In this document: piece by piece, positions 49,466 through 62,009 of the stretch
Numbering within the stretch: the first letter of the stretch is position 1
How the letters are laid out: each line of letters starts with the position of its first letter
Source of the DNA: Sipunculus nudus
Lineage: Eukaryota; Annelida; Sipuncula; Golfingiida; Sipunculidae
Assembly: GCA_026874595.1 (NCBI GenBank)
Contig: CM049312.1
Coordinates: forward strand, 67,302,929-67,366,928
DNA: 64,000 nucleotides
Direction: 5' to 3'
Program-made: the position numbers and the translations under genes
The notes under the pieces: generated by a model
The model's input: only the letters and a program-made list of their open reading frames with translations
Told to the model about the DNA's origin: nothing
Database searches by the model: none

Positions 49466-51494
49466 TCCACTTTTGCGTAGGCTACAGCCACCATAATCCT
49501 GGGTTGAAATAACAGTCATTTGCGTGTTTCGCGGGTCAATCCTTTTTATATCGAAATGCTGGGCGGTAAAAGTTCGTTGGCGAGTTTTATAACGATGTGA
49601 GTGTCTTGTTTTCGTGTGGAGTTCTTTTGTCCCCTGGCGAACCTGTTTGTGTGTTATATGTGGTAGCGACAGCTTGTCACCCCAAACGTCGATTTTAGAT
49701 GAACTGGAGACGATCAGTTTATTTCAGAAGGCCTGAGTGTCATGTTGTCATGGCTATATATGTGGTTGACGACAAAGTGGACCAAAGGCCAGAAAGGCGC
49801 TCACTAAATGGTGTTTCTCTGCGTCCTTGAACAACGAGGGGATCGCACAGAAAAGGATGTGGCCTTGATATACAGGAAAAGTCCCTGATGATTAAATGAC
49901 ATCTTCTTATCTTATTATAGGTATATCAAAGTTTCGCCGAAAGTACTCTAGGTGTTTCGGGGACTAACTGAAGATATTGTGTGATTTATTAACGGGGATT
50001 ATGAGCCAATTTTTGATACATTATTCTTGTTATTTGTGGATATTATTATACCAAGTTATTTCGAAATAACATGTTAAATAAAACATTTCTTTTACACGAA
50101 AACGGGTGTGCACGTTATAATGCGAATAATCCTAACCTGTTCCTAATCCTTCTCGAAAGGAGAAGCTGTTCAAGAAATAAGAAAATGCCTTTGTTATAAT
50201 GCGTATTTACATACTTTTGCAACATTCATGAAACCAAATTACCAGAACGTAATGTGGAACTCAGACACAGCAATGAATATATTCTTCACAAGATACGTGT
50301 GTCATTATTAACAGACTACAGAAAATAGCAAGGCAAATTAAATAAATACTCATTTTTTTTACGTGTATTAATATCAGTATACCATAACATAATCTATTTT
50401 TAGCAGAATAATTATGTGTTCATTGTCAATAATAGTGGGTTTTTTATCTTTTGAACAATTGAAATTTAATTTTTTTTAATTGATATGCATTTGAATATGT
50501 ACATATGCTTCGATTATTCAACATTAACGACAACAGATATTTGATCATACCGAAAGTTGACAACTAATTAACCAACAACTGAACCTGTGGTTATTTTTTG
50601 AGTATTTCTGCTGTTATATAGTAGATTCGTTCACGTTGACCTGTTAGGATAACGCAAGAATCAATACCAAAAGCTTGGCTTGGCATTGACAAAATTATAG
50701 CTTCAAAATTCTTTTTGTCTGGTCGCAGTCTTTACAATTTTAACATAAATGATTCCTTATCCACTTGTGCATTGGCCAAGTGGAGGTTGGAGTTGGTTGA
50801 ACCCTTAGTTCACTGGTTTTAGCTTAGCAAAGATATATTAACCACTCAGGGAAACCGGCCCTGAAGTATAAAGTGAGGTTAAATAACGTATAATACGTAT
50901 ATTGTAACTCGATCACTATGTCAGAAACTTTGCAACCGTCTACGACAGCATATCGCAAGTCCAAATTCCCGCTCACCAGCGATTTACATGCGATTATATA
51001 CGGCGACCAGTGTCGATCCCTTGTGATTCCAGTCATTGGGCGGCAGGCTTGACGCCTCAGCTGCAGTCCTACTGACACTCGCGACGACTGGCGAAATATT
51101 CGCGATGGAAATAATTAATCCTCTCCAAATAAGTTCGCCGTCAAAAATTTCAATTTAATTTGGACGCAAAGCTTTGTCGCAAAAATAGCGGCGTAATATC
51201 AGCATTCCTCGCAGAAACTTGGTAAAGTAACCCCACCCCCCCCCCCCCCCACCAACCCCCGGTATAGCATTCCAGACATGTTCATGATAAGCATCTACGT
51301 TTTGTCTGCTAATAGATGCCTTAGTATCTGCAAAGTTTCTGCGAAACATGTGTGATATGTTTTTGTTAAATATAGCCGAATATCAGCGGAAGGTCACCGA
51401 AACATCGGTACACTTTCACCGGTCGAATGAATTTGAATTTCACCAGATTGGTGAAATCTGCTGTTCTTTTACTTAATCCAGAATGACTGTTAGT
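49466..51494. other. Non-coding with a C-rich run
   Basis: No gene supported. A C-rich tract lies at 51232-51259. On either side of it are inverted words cgcagaaactt (near 51208) and aagtttctgcg (near 51332), possibly the arms of a small fold-back element. Confidence 0.4.
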
Positions 51495-51645
51495 GGATCC
51501 TGATTATTATTATTATTGGGACCTTTCCGATAATTGCAGGACTTACAGATCTTCTACGGACTTTATACAGACTTTATATACGGATACTCTTCAGTTTGCC
51601 TTTGGGATTATTACCAGAATTTCACTTTTGGATTTCAAAAGATTG
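51495..51645 (+). repeat. Interspersed repeat family 3, copy 2
   Basis: Nearly identical to 36808-36963, 14.7 kb away in the same orientation. Here the common frame stays open beyond the repeat to TGA at 51784-51786 (97 codons from ATG 51493). No domain is recognised. A (TTA)n expansion near 51504-51517 distinguishes it from copy 1. Confidence 0.7.
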
Positions 51646-51786
51646 CTTTCGAGTTTAAATCGGACTATTCTCTGGGCAGATTTATTTGATATGTTTACGT
51701 GGATTATTTGTGTTAAAGGACTCTTGTTGAGCTGTGACAGTGGTGGTATCCAGAAATCAAAGCCTAGGATCCGGACACTCTGGTGA

Positions 51787-53250
51787 TGTACATTTTATTA
51801 TTGCTATACTGTGTAATTGTATTGCTTTAGTGTATTGTAATGTTAGGGTTGTTCTAAGAATAAATTATAATTATTTGTTAACAAAAAATCCACTGATTTC
51901 TTTTTTCATTCCCCTAGACATTTCACGCTGCCTAGTGTTGCAGAATCTGATTTATTTTATCTCCGTAACAAAATTTATGCTCGTCACGAATACGTGCTCT
52001 GTTGCTATTAGGTTCCGTGACAATTTTATCTCATTATTTTGTTTTTGAGTCAGAGAATTTTTTCGTTTGTTGTTTAAAGTATAAGTAACCCGAACAAACG
52101 TTTTACAGATAGAACAGGAGCTGTCTTATTCTTCCACTCAACCTATATATATATATAACAAGAACCAAAAATCTGTTTTTGTAGTGCACACTAGTGAATA
52201 TACGGAGGCAAGTTGAGTCCATTCGAAGTTTCAAATCCCTACCTTCCGCACACTACCCTACTAAGCAAATACGCTTTCCTGGCATACACTCCAACATATG
52301 AAATCCAGGTAAAACCCAAAATGGCTCTTAACAAAAGACGGAATGGGGAACTTTTAAGGGTTTCACCTGGAACCATGAATACACAGTTCCTTTTGGAACC
52401 TCCCGAGGTTTTATTTATAGAAGTTACAACCATATATATATATATCTAAAGGTACCATGCAGAACCTATATTTAAATTGTCCTTGAGGAGGCCTGCAAGG
52501 GTCGTCGCGAAAGACTGAGTAGGGTCATACTTTGTGTGGATATTTGTTCGTGGAACACCCGGTGTATGGGACCTTCTATAGATATGAAGGCTTATGTCAT
52601 ACATGTTTAGGATCAATTCCGTAGATGGATAGACCATATTTTCTTTTCCTTCAGAGATGATTCTACCTTATCACAAAGGAGGCTCAGTGAGGCAAGCGTC
52701 CTGGTTTTTTTTTGGTGCTGAAGATGCCTTTCAAAACGATATTCATTAATACAGCCTTCTGTAAGGGAAACAGTTTGACCGATAATATGGAAAGTAATAT
52801 TAAGTATTTCTCATGGAATGTGGGCCATAAGTGAAAAAAAAAACAACAGGAGAAAATCATTTCGAAATTTTTTAGAGGTATTGAAGCAATCGGACGAAAA
52901 CATGGCGAGCATTAAAAGATTAAATTAAAAATGAAGACGGATTTTATCATGCAGTAAATTTGCCATATATAGTGAAATAATACGAATATCGCAGGCAGTT
53001 TCATTGTTTTTGTCATGTAAATGTTGGAGCTTATTTTGCAATATAAAGACTAAAAGTTCCTAGCATTCTGCCAATCCCATATTTTAAAATGGAAAAAAGA
53101 AAGTAAATGTATATTATACTTTCAGATATAATGGAAGTAACAAATACCGTCCTTTCTTTAAATGATCCCAATGTGGTAGAGATAATATATTTCTAATCAG
53201 ACTATGAAACATTAAATTCATCTAATCACCCAGTCTCTTGTGCACATTTC
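51787..53250. other. Non-coding, nothing recognised
   Basis: No supported gene. A short TA run lies at 52145-52158, and another at 52433-52446. Confidence 0.4.
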
Positions 53251-53610
53251 CAATTTATCTTTCAGTCCGTGTACTTTCCGAACAGATCTTGAAATTGTAA
53301 AAGTTATTCCTTTATATATGAAAAGTTGGCTGTATGCATGTCTATTTCTAATTACAGATCTGTAATATTGTTAAGTACTGTCTCAAGAGTCATAAAAAAA
53401 CTTTTGTATAATATGCTATTGAAATTTATTGAAAAACATAATATTTTGTATTATTGTTATTTTGAATAAAGACAAAATCATGGCACCCATCAAGCTCAGA
53501 TCACACTAGTCGATAAGATAATCAATTATATTCATGATGGGGATCATATAATAGGTCTCTTCTTAGATTTTATTTTTCAAAGCGTCTGTACTGTGTGTTA
53601 AAGTCAGATA

Positions 53611-54873
53611 CAGTGAAACGCCGGGCTGCAGACACCCCTCTTTGGCGGACACCCCGCCTAACGGACAGTTTTTGGGCCGACCAAGCGTTTATTTTTTCCT
53701 CTTTTAAGAACCCCTATGGTGCGGACAACCCGCTATTCAGGACAACGGACATTTTTGTCCGCCCAGTGGCTAAAATCACCCCTGCTAACGGATATCCAAG
53801 CGGCCGTCCAGTTCGATGTCGACAGAAATACTTTGAAAATGCAAATATGGTTTGTTTCTGGTACGCCTTATATCACTTAAATGTTCTTATTATTTACGTA
53901 TATTTAGTTTATCGCCAAGACAATAAAACCTGGGCTAGTTATACGCAATTTACCTTTTTTCAGGTGGATCATTTAAAGGTATTTATCCTTTTATCCAAAG
54001 CAGTGCCCACAAAATGACAGAATTCACGGATTTTCTAATGAGCCGAGCTTTCAGTTAAGCAACATATTCATTTTGAATTCGGGTCACATTATTCTAACAT
54101 ACGCCCAGGAGCGAGGATAATGACGTATCTGTTACACATCCAGACGATCACTGTCACCTCTCGCCCGGACCGGGGGCTCACCAAGGCTTTAGATCAAAGG
54201 CGTTTATAATGAACTGTATGGCTACTTATGCGTTCAGTCATTGCTCAAAATGATAAACTCACAATAACACAACCAGATGATCACTGTCACGGGTCATGAC
54301 CTCTCGCCTGGGCCGGGAGCCAATCTCCGATCCTGTAACATTTGCATCATGAAAATCAGTCCCACCTACCAATCATATGATATCATACATTTATTGATCA
54401 AGTTTGCTTACGATCGCGTAGGATTCTTAACAGAATTTGAACGAGATGTCGGAAATTAATTTATTCCAAAAGCGATTACTAGCATTTTAATATCAGGGAA
54501 AGTGAGTAATTAAGAAATTTACAGACCTTGTGCAGAAATACGTTGAGACGCCTACAAGTGTGAGTCCAGTCAATGTTGATCAATGTTAGAATATTATTTT
54601 TTAACAAGTCATGCCGATAATGTTCCAGTTAATAATAAAATCATAATTTAAAGATAAAATAAAACACAACAACCGGTTGCAATAAACTTTGTTCACGTAT
54701 AACATATATGTAAGTAAAACATTTTGATAAAAAAACCGGCATTCATGGTTGTTTTAATCCAATACTTGAACTCATCCGGAACTCCTGGGCCCGACCCCCT
54801 CTTGGGCGGACACCCCGGTATAACGGACAAATCGTCCGGTCCCGTGACTGTCCGCCCCAGAGGGGTTTCACTA
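53611..54873 (+). mobile_element. Pogo/Tigger-like non-autonomous DNA element inside the LINE
   Basis: The left end TA|cagtgaaacgcc...ggcggacaccccgcctaacg and right end cccagaggggtttcacta|TA are inverted repeats, with TA on both sides. The inner sub-terminal words (ggcggacaccccg...taacggaca) are also present at both ends. TA duplication and CAGTGAAAC ends are typical of pogo/Tigger. About 1.26 kb. The 140-codon frame across its left end has no transposase motif. Internally, gatcactgtcac...ctctcgcc is duplicated at about 54148-54180 and 54280-54312. Confidence 0.75.
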
Positions 54874-55460
54874 TATCAAAAGGATTACATATGATTGGTT
54901 CTTCAGTTATTTACAATAGTGTACAATTTGTTCATGATAAAACAGACCAGCTCAGTATTGAAGGCAGTTATTTGTAGTGTCCCTCAAGGATCAATACTGC
55001 ATGGCATATTTGCTCTTTTTGTATGACGTTAAAAACATGGTTTATATTTCAACCATATTGTTCTCAATACTGCTTACAGGTGATAGGAATATATTCGTTA
55101 ATGGAAAAGCTTAACTGACATAGCCCATACTATAAATAATGTGTTATTTAATTTGTTTTTGTGGCTTATTGTATAATATTTTATATATCCATACCTAACC
55201 TACGCTCTAAAAGCTTTATATATCTATGCTTTACGTAATGCATTGAATTTTGGGGATTTTCTATAAACATGATTTTGATGTGTTAGGAAAACTTCAACAT
55301 AAAGCTGTAAGAACAATTATTTCGGCACATTATAGAGAACAATCTGATATATTATATCAGGCGTCGGATATGCAGACATTACCAGTGAATTATGCCAATT
55401 GTGTACTGCTTTTCATGTGCTAGTGTAACAAAGGTCTACTACAATTACTGTTAAATACAA

Positions 55461-55823
55461 TAAAGCGTCGCTTATCAGAACACACAGTTTATCCGAAAAT
55501 TGCCCATCTTAATGGAAAAATTGAGAATCGAAATTTTGATTGTTTATCCTAAATTAAAACAATGAAGAAATATTCAACTATGAATTGAATTTTGATTTTC
55601 CAGGTGCAGTTAGCACTACTTTCAGTGTATTTTACATGAAAAATCGAAAAAGGAAAACTAACAAAAATGTTGCCAATATTAATTTTTGCTAGCTTCATTT
55701 TTTTCATGCCTGTCAATCTCTAGTACATTCATGTTGGTGATCATGGTGAATCGTTTATCCGAACAACCATGTATCTGAACAAAACCCCTGTCCGCCCCGA
55801 GCTTTTAACATAAACGACGCTCA
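55461..55823 (+). mobile_element. Small MITE with aagcgtcgcttat / ataaacgacgctc ends
   Basis: The left end taaagcgtcgcttatcagaa and right end cataaacgacgctcaag are inverted. Sub-terminal tttatccgaa words also appear near both ends (cagtttatccg; cgtttatccgaac), as in pogo-like elements with GAGCGTCG termini. About 360 bp, non-coding, inserted into the LINE tail. Confidence 0.6.
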
Positions 55824-56010
55824 AGTTTAATTTATTTTCTCTAAATATAAATTATATAATACTAGAAAATTTAAAATCCTATATGCACCAGTCATCAAAG
55901 GTTCAGCAATGCAAAGAACTATTAGTTTTATAGGTGCTGATGTAAGGAATACTTACAGTTCAGTATTCGATTATACTCTTTTTATCCACGAGTAGCAGAA
56001 AAAGGTCAAA

Positions 56011-57026
56011 CAGCATTTAATAAACACACACCATGAAAACAGGGCATTTCGGGAATCGGTCAATGAAGAATCGATAAGATTTTGGTGTGGTTCCGGCGCA
56101 TGGTCCGGATTCAGGATCGTCACCAAGGAATATTCACAAATGTACAGTCACTTGTGCACGAATGAACCTAGGAATATGGGGCGAATAAGTGAAGCAGTGT
56201 AACAATGGTGGTCTAATCAGAATCCTTAAATTACATGTGATGTGCACTGGAACAAAACTCTTCGTTTCCAAAATAAGGTTGAAGATGTCAAGAAGTTTGG
56301 CAGGGCTTGCTTCTTTAGATGTTTAAAGGGACATAATCAGGAGCAATATCATGCCTATTCTTCACACTATCAGTTCAGTTTTGCTTTAAACAGAAGTTTT
56401 CCAGCAAAACCATCCAAGCACACAACCCAGTACCTCGCATATGGCTGTTTAACACCTTGTTAAGGCTCTGTGTGTTGGTAAACACAGTCCAAGTGGAATT
56501 TTTTCCCAGAACAAGGCCGCTTGACCAAAGGTCCGAATGCGAGACACAAGCATCAATGTTTCATCCAGTGGGAACATGTATTACATTTTTGGACCGAATC
56601 AGCCTGGGCATCTACTGATTGACACGTGTTGTGGCCGGGCGATACACGCGCTGTGTTTATGTTGACACCTGTCATCCCGCCCGGTCCACTGTTTTTAACA
56701 CTCGTTAACAGGAATAAGCAAACGGTTTCAGAGCGATATTTTGGCAAGTACAATTTTATTTTAAAAGAAAGAAGCTATTTTTCATGTTAATTCAGCATGC
56801 TTTAGAGGTGATTGGGCCCCTTACAGCATTTCTTTAGAGAATCGATCTGCTTCAGTTGACTACTTTCTAATCACCCAAGGTGAATGTGCATCTAATTGGG
56901 GGTGACTGAGAGCTGCATGGATTCATGTGGTCCATGTGGACAAGTAGTCTTTTGCCCCTGTTTTGTTCAAGGCTCATGTCTTTTGAGGTTTGACACTTTA
57001 ATGTTAATCTCAATCGTATCATAAGT
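56011..57026. other. Non-coding with a solo MITE end
   Basis: No gene supported. aggtgattgggccccttac at 56805-56825 matches the right end of the TTAA-flanked MITE at 33040-33504. The 73-codon + frame at 56242-56463 has no recognised domain. Confidence 0.4.
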
Positions 57027-59850
57027 CTACGTTCATAGCTATCTACGGATGGCTGCTCTACGTTTACGGCTTTCTCTAGATGGCTACTCTTATGTTCATG
57101 GCTTTCTACGGATGGTTGGTCTACGTTCATGGCTAACTACGGATGGCTGGTCTATGTTCATGGGTTTCTAACAATGGCTGCTCTGTGTTCATGGCCATCT
57201 TCTGCCCATAGTCTTCGTAATGTTGCTTTATTACAATCTTACAGTCTACAGCACCCCTTCATTCTCTAACTATACTACTTGCGGTTTTCTCTCTTTTCTC
57301 TCAACTGTTCATTTTACATCTACTGTAGCAATAGCTCCAGTTACATCTATTGTAATGAACCTGCTGATGAATGACATTCATGACTTTCTACGGATGGCTG
57401 GTCAACGTTCATGGCTTTCTACGGATGGCTGCTTTACGTTCATGGCTATATACAGATGGCTTCTCTACGTTCAAGGCTATCTACGGATGGCCGGTCTACG
57501 TTCATGACACTACGGATGGTTGCTCTACGTTTATGGCTTTCTTCGGATGGCTGCTCTACGTTCATGGCTTTCTACGAATGGCTGCTCTACGTTCATGGTT
57601 TTATACGGATTGCTGGTCTACGTTCATGGCTGTCTACGGTTGGCTGGTCTACGTTCATGGCTATCTACGGATGGCTGCTCTACGTTCATGGCTTTCAGTG
57701 GATGGCTGCTCTTCATTCATGGCTATCTGCGGATGGCTGCTCTACGTTCATGGCTTTGTACGGATGGCTGGTTTACGTTCATGGCTATCTACAGATGGCT
57801 GCTTTACCTTTAATGGCTATCTGCGGATGGCTGGTCTACGTTCATGGCTATCCACGGATGGCTGATCTACGTTTATGGCTATCAACGGATGGTCGCTCTA
57901 TGTCTATGGCTTTCTACGGATAGCTGCTCTACGTTCATGGCCGTCTACGGATGGCTTATCTACGTTCATGGCTATCAACGGATGGCTGCTCTACTTTCAT
58001 GGCTTTCTACGGATGTCTACTCTACGTTCATGGCTTTCTACGGATGGCTGCTCTTCGTTCATCGTCATCCTCGGATAGCTGCTCTACTCGGATAGCTCTC
58101 TAGTTCTTGGCTATCCACGGATGGCTGGTCTACGTTCATGGCTTTCTACGGGTGGCTAGTCTACGTTCATGGCTAACTACGGATGGCTGGTCTATGTTCA
58201 TGGCTTTCTACCAATAACTGCTCTACGTTCATAGCTTTCTACCAATGGCTGCTCTATGTTCATGGCTGTCTACGGAGGGCTGGTCTACGTTCATGGCTAT
58301 CTACGGATGGCTGCTCTACGTTTACGGCTTTCTCTAGATGGCTACTCTATGTTCATGGCTTTCTACGGATGGTTGGTCTACGTTCATGGCTAACTACGGA
58401 TGGCTGGTCTATGTTCAGGGGTTTCTAACAATGGCTGCTCTATGATCATGGCCATCGACGGATGGCTGGTCTACGTTCATAGCTTTCTAAGGATGGCTGC
58501 TCTATGTTCAAGAATTTCTACGGATGGCTGCTCTACGTTCATGGCTTTCTACGGAAGGCTGCTCTACGTTCATGGCTTTCTACGGATGGCTGCTTTATGA
58601 TTATGGCTATCTACGAATGGCTGGTCTATGTTCATGGCCTATCTACGGATGGCTGCTCTACGTTCATGGCTTTGACCGGATGGCTGTTCTACGTTCATGG
58701 CTTCCTACGGATAGCCGCTCTACGTTCATGGCTATCTACAGATGGCTGCTTTACCTTTAATGGCTATCCGCGGATGGCTGGTCTACGTTCATGGCTATTC
58801 ACGGATGGCTGATCTACGTTTATGGCTATCAACGGATGGTTGCTCTATGTTCATGGCTTTCTACGGATAGCTGCTCTACGTTCATGGCCGTCTACGGATG
58901 GCTTATCTACGTTCATGGCTATCAACGGATGGCTGCTCTACTTTCATGGCTTTCTACGGATGTCTACTCTACGTTCATGGCTTTCTACGGATGGCTGCTC
59001 TTCGTTCATGGTCATCCTCGGATAGCTGCTCTACGTCCATGGCTTTCTAAGGATGGCTGGTCTACGTTCATGGCTAACTGCGGATGGCTGGTCTGAGTTC
59101 ATGGCTCTCTACCAATGGCTGCTCTACGTTGATGGCTTTCTACGGGTGGCTAGTCAACGTTCATGGCTAACTACGGATGGCTGGTCTATGTTCATGGCTT
59201 TCTACAATTGGCTGTTCTATGTTCATGGCTATCTACGGTTGGCTGGTCAACGTTCATGGCTATCTACGGATGGCTGCTCTACGTTTACGGCTTTCTACGG
59301 TTGGCTCCTCTACGTTCATGGCTTTCTACGGATGGCTGGTCTACGTTCATGGCTAACTACGGATGGCTGCTCTACGTTCATGGCTTTCTACCAATGGCTG
59401 CTCTACGTTCATGGCTTTCTAGGGATGGCTGCTCTATGTTCATGGCTTTCTACAAATGGCTGCTCTACGTTCATGCCTTTCTACGGATGGCTGTTCTACG
59501 TTCATGGCTTTCTACGGATGGCTGGTATACGTTCATGGCTAACTATGGCAGGCTGGTCTACGTTCATGGCTTTCTACCAATGGCTGGTCTACGTTCATGG
59601 CTTTCTACCAATGGCTGCTCTACGTGCATGGCTTTCTACAAATGGCTGCTCTACGTTCATGGCTTTCTACGGATGGCTGCACTACGTTCATAGCTTTCTA
59701 CGGGATGGCTGGTCTACGTTCATGGCTTTCTACGGATGTCTACTCTACGTTCATGGCTTTGTACGGACGTCTACTCTACGATCATTGCTTTCTACGGATG
59801 GCTGCTCTATGTTCATGGCTATCTACGGATGGCTGCTCTTCTTTCTTGCT
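57027..59850. repeat. 33-bp minisatellite array, about 80 units, with higher-order repeats
   Basis: The unit is ctacggatggctgctctacg then ttcatggctttct (33 bp). A 170-bp unrelated spacer (about 57200-57370) splits off the first few units. A block starting at 57804 (ttacctttaatggctatc) recurs at 58751, 947 bp on, with the next 290 bp nearly identical. The block at 57046-57200 recurs at 58304-58455. Because 33 is 11 x 3 and the unit has no stops in the + strand, all three + frames stay open over hundreds of codons (up to 269), encoding 11-residue Trp-rich repeats. No single frame is favoured. Confidence 0.92.
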
Positions 59851-61786
59851 TCGATGAACTGATCCGGGGGTTCCCCGCTGGTTTGAGGTGTGTGTTCCCT
59901 TCTCACAGTTTTACGAAAGGCACCTTTCCGAATGCCCTATTTTAAATCTTTTAAAACACCTTAACGTTCCTCCAGTGTAAGTTGATAGTTTTATTGGGAA
60001 TGCTAGTCTGGTTGGCGATAAAGCTCCAATTGACATTTTAGTATTTCCACCGGGCATGCGATTAATCAACCCCGACATTTTCACGTTTATAAAGAAGGGA
60101 TAGATTTGTGGTGACTTCAACCTAGATTTGGTTCAAACCTGTCTAGTGGTGATTCCTTTTAATGTTTATGTGCAGAACGCTTGATCCGGACGAATGATAG
60201 TGTGATTGAATAGAAAACTGTTTTTTTTTTCTTTATGAAATTAAATATTTGAAATTTGGGAGGAAAAAACATTTCTATATTTACATATTATATATATATA
60301 TTTTCTATATTCTAACATTTGAGTATAAATTAGCCCTTGTATGTCACCAAATAGAGCGATGTACATGATTTGTAAAAGTTCCAAGACATCTCGTTATAGT
60401 TTCTTCTGCAATTTTCCAAATGGGGGCTATTTATGATATATGAAATAAATTTCTCTTTTCTTATCACTAGTATTCAATTACCTTTATCGTGGCTATTCTT
60501 TTGATAACAGACATGGTATTTAATGGACAGTCAGCCTTCATGTTTATGATAAACTGTTCTTTGTGGGGCATATGAAACCTGCATTATCGACACATTATGA
60601 CCCGAAAATTGATATACTTAGTAAATTTAACATATTGTCGTGTCAGCTTGCGCCATTAAACCTTTTATGGTGCAATCTTCAGAAAATAGGCAACAGTTTT
60701 ATGATGCAACAGTTAAAATTACCAGAATTCAATTCTTCTGGTTAATGAATGACAATGGTCCATAAGAAGCTATCGCAGCTACCTTTAAATGAAAAAAAAA
60801 AATTGTTTTGTTTTTATTATAATAATATTTTCAACATTCCACTTGACTAATAATTGCCTTAATATTCCATAAACATTTGTAGTCTTAAAGGTTAATAGTT
60901 TAACAAAGAACATTACCAGCCCTTAAGTCTAGCAATTATGTACTTCAAGGTTTTTAAACAGTCTTTAGAAATCAAAGTGAAACCAGTATTCCAGCAGAGA
61001 AAATAGTTTGTTTGCGAACACTTAGCGTCATTTGCCTTTTTCGTGTTTATAGTTTTATAGAGAAAACAAGCAGATCAGAAAGATTCTAGGAGACACAATG
61101 TGGAGTTAGGGTAACAAAATAGCCATCACTTTATTATTCCTACAAAATTAGGACCTTGTACTCAAGATTAATTTCGGGCCAGTTAAATTTCATCCGTTTT
61201 CTTTTTCCGCATTCACCTGCATGTTTTACCAATATGTTTATTTAATTAATAAAAGCTTTACACATATTAACTCATATATATGTACCATAAATAATTATGT
61301 CAACAAATCTTTCATCCTGTAAAGACCGGTATGTGGTTTTATTGTAGCAATATGATGATCAAATTTCTATTATTATGACTCACTCAAGGTGCACTACATG
61401 CAAGGAAGTACATACCGAGTGTGTGTGTGTGTGAGACTACAGATCTGTTGTCGCCTACTAGTAAACTACATGCGTAGCAACAAACATAGGTCAATTATAC
61501 TTTTCTCAACTACCATTAGAAATGTTCCCAACTTAAACTAAAAAGTATGTAGGAATACACTCGGTGTCAATGAGAATCTGACTCCCTCTATATAGTGAAT
61601 TGTTGCATTATTTGATATCATTACGTGATAAGTGCCGGATTTAGACATTTGGAAGGCCTTGCATGGCTACATGACCCATGGAGGACTTTCTTAGTGATAT
61701 AGATTATGAATGTGATATTTACATGCATATTGAAGTTTACATAATACTCAAGTGTAAATTTTATGCATTATATTCATTTTCAACAG
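59851..61786. other. Non-coding, nothing recognised
   Basis: No supported gene or element. A short (GT)n run lies near 61420-61433. Confidence 0.4.
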
Positions 61787-61947
61787 ACACATACATATTT
61801 ACTATTTATAATCCCAAATACAGCGATTGCCGAAACTCGCCGTGTTTCAGTCCGCGTCAGTGTGTTTTATCAGAAGTCAAATATGGAGAACCGATTTTTT
61901 GTCAGCGCCAGTGTTCAGCACGAGTTCCACGGTTAAAGATAAACTAA
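61787..61947 (+). CDS. Orphan Cys-rich terminal exon, EGF-like spacing (uncertain)
   Basis: An acceptor-like tattcattttcaacag precedes 61787, and the phase-1 frame reads IYNPKYSDCRNSPC, then FSPRQC, and FCQRQC before TAA at 61945-61947. C-x4-C-x5-C resembles the first half of an EGF module, but the next Cys spacing (C-x3-C instead of C-x-C) and missing sixth Cys do not fit. It may be a decayed EGF exon or another Cys-rich tail. The phase-1 acceptor would be compatible with the upstream secreted-protein exons on this strand, but it lies 15 kb after the lectin stop. No polyadenylation signal is close. Confidence 0.3.
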
Positions 61948-61948
61948 A

Positions 61949-62003
61949 GGAATCAACAGGAATTTCCCTACAAAAACTCAGGTTTTATTGTTAACATTTA
62001 CCC
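61949..62003 (+). repeat. 55-bp direct repeat flanking the SINE (left copy)
   Basis: ggaatcaacaggaatttccc ... ggttttattgttaac is repeated, diverged, at 62181-62233 (ggattccacaggaatttccc ... agttttattgttacc), on the far side of the SINE. Confidence 0.7.
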
Positions 62004-62009
62004 TTTTTA

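Larger units (their letters stand above)
53255..56010 (+). pseudogene. LINE ORF2 (CR1/Jockey-type RT) remnant, interrupted twice
   Basis: The first part (53270-53608) gives EIVKVIPLYMKS, then YNMLLKFIEKHNILYY, TLVDKIINYIHDG and IIGLFLDF: the fingers and start of the palm of a LINE RT. After the MITE at 53611-54873 it resumes with ITYDWFFSYLQ, FVVSLKDQY, a diverged catalytic block (GDRNIFVNGK where FADDTNIF is expected), LGKLQHKAVRTIISAHYRE and LPVNYANCVLLFM. After a second MITE (55461-55823) the tail ends with KFKILYAPVIKGS and TISFIGADVRNTYSS. All parts are on the + strand in the expected order with many stops. The 5' region, endonuclease and 3' tail were not found. Confidence 0.75.

Noticed and set aside
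49213-49494. Pro-rich and Gly-rich frames
   Set aside because: Produced by the G-tract cluster; present on both strands.
59053-59862. 269-codon + frame with 11-residue Trp-rich repeats, and similar frames in the other two phases
   Set aside because: All three + frames are open because the unit is 33 bp and stop-free. Frame changes occur between blocks, so none is supported as coding.
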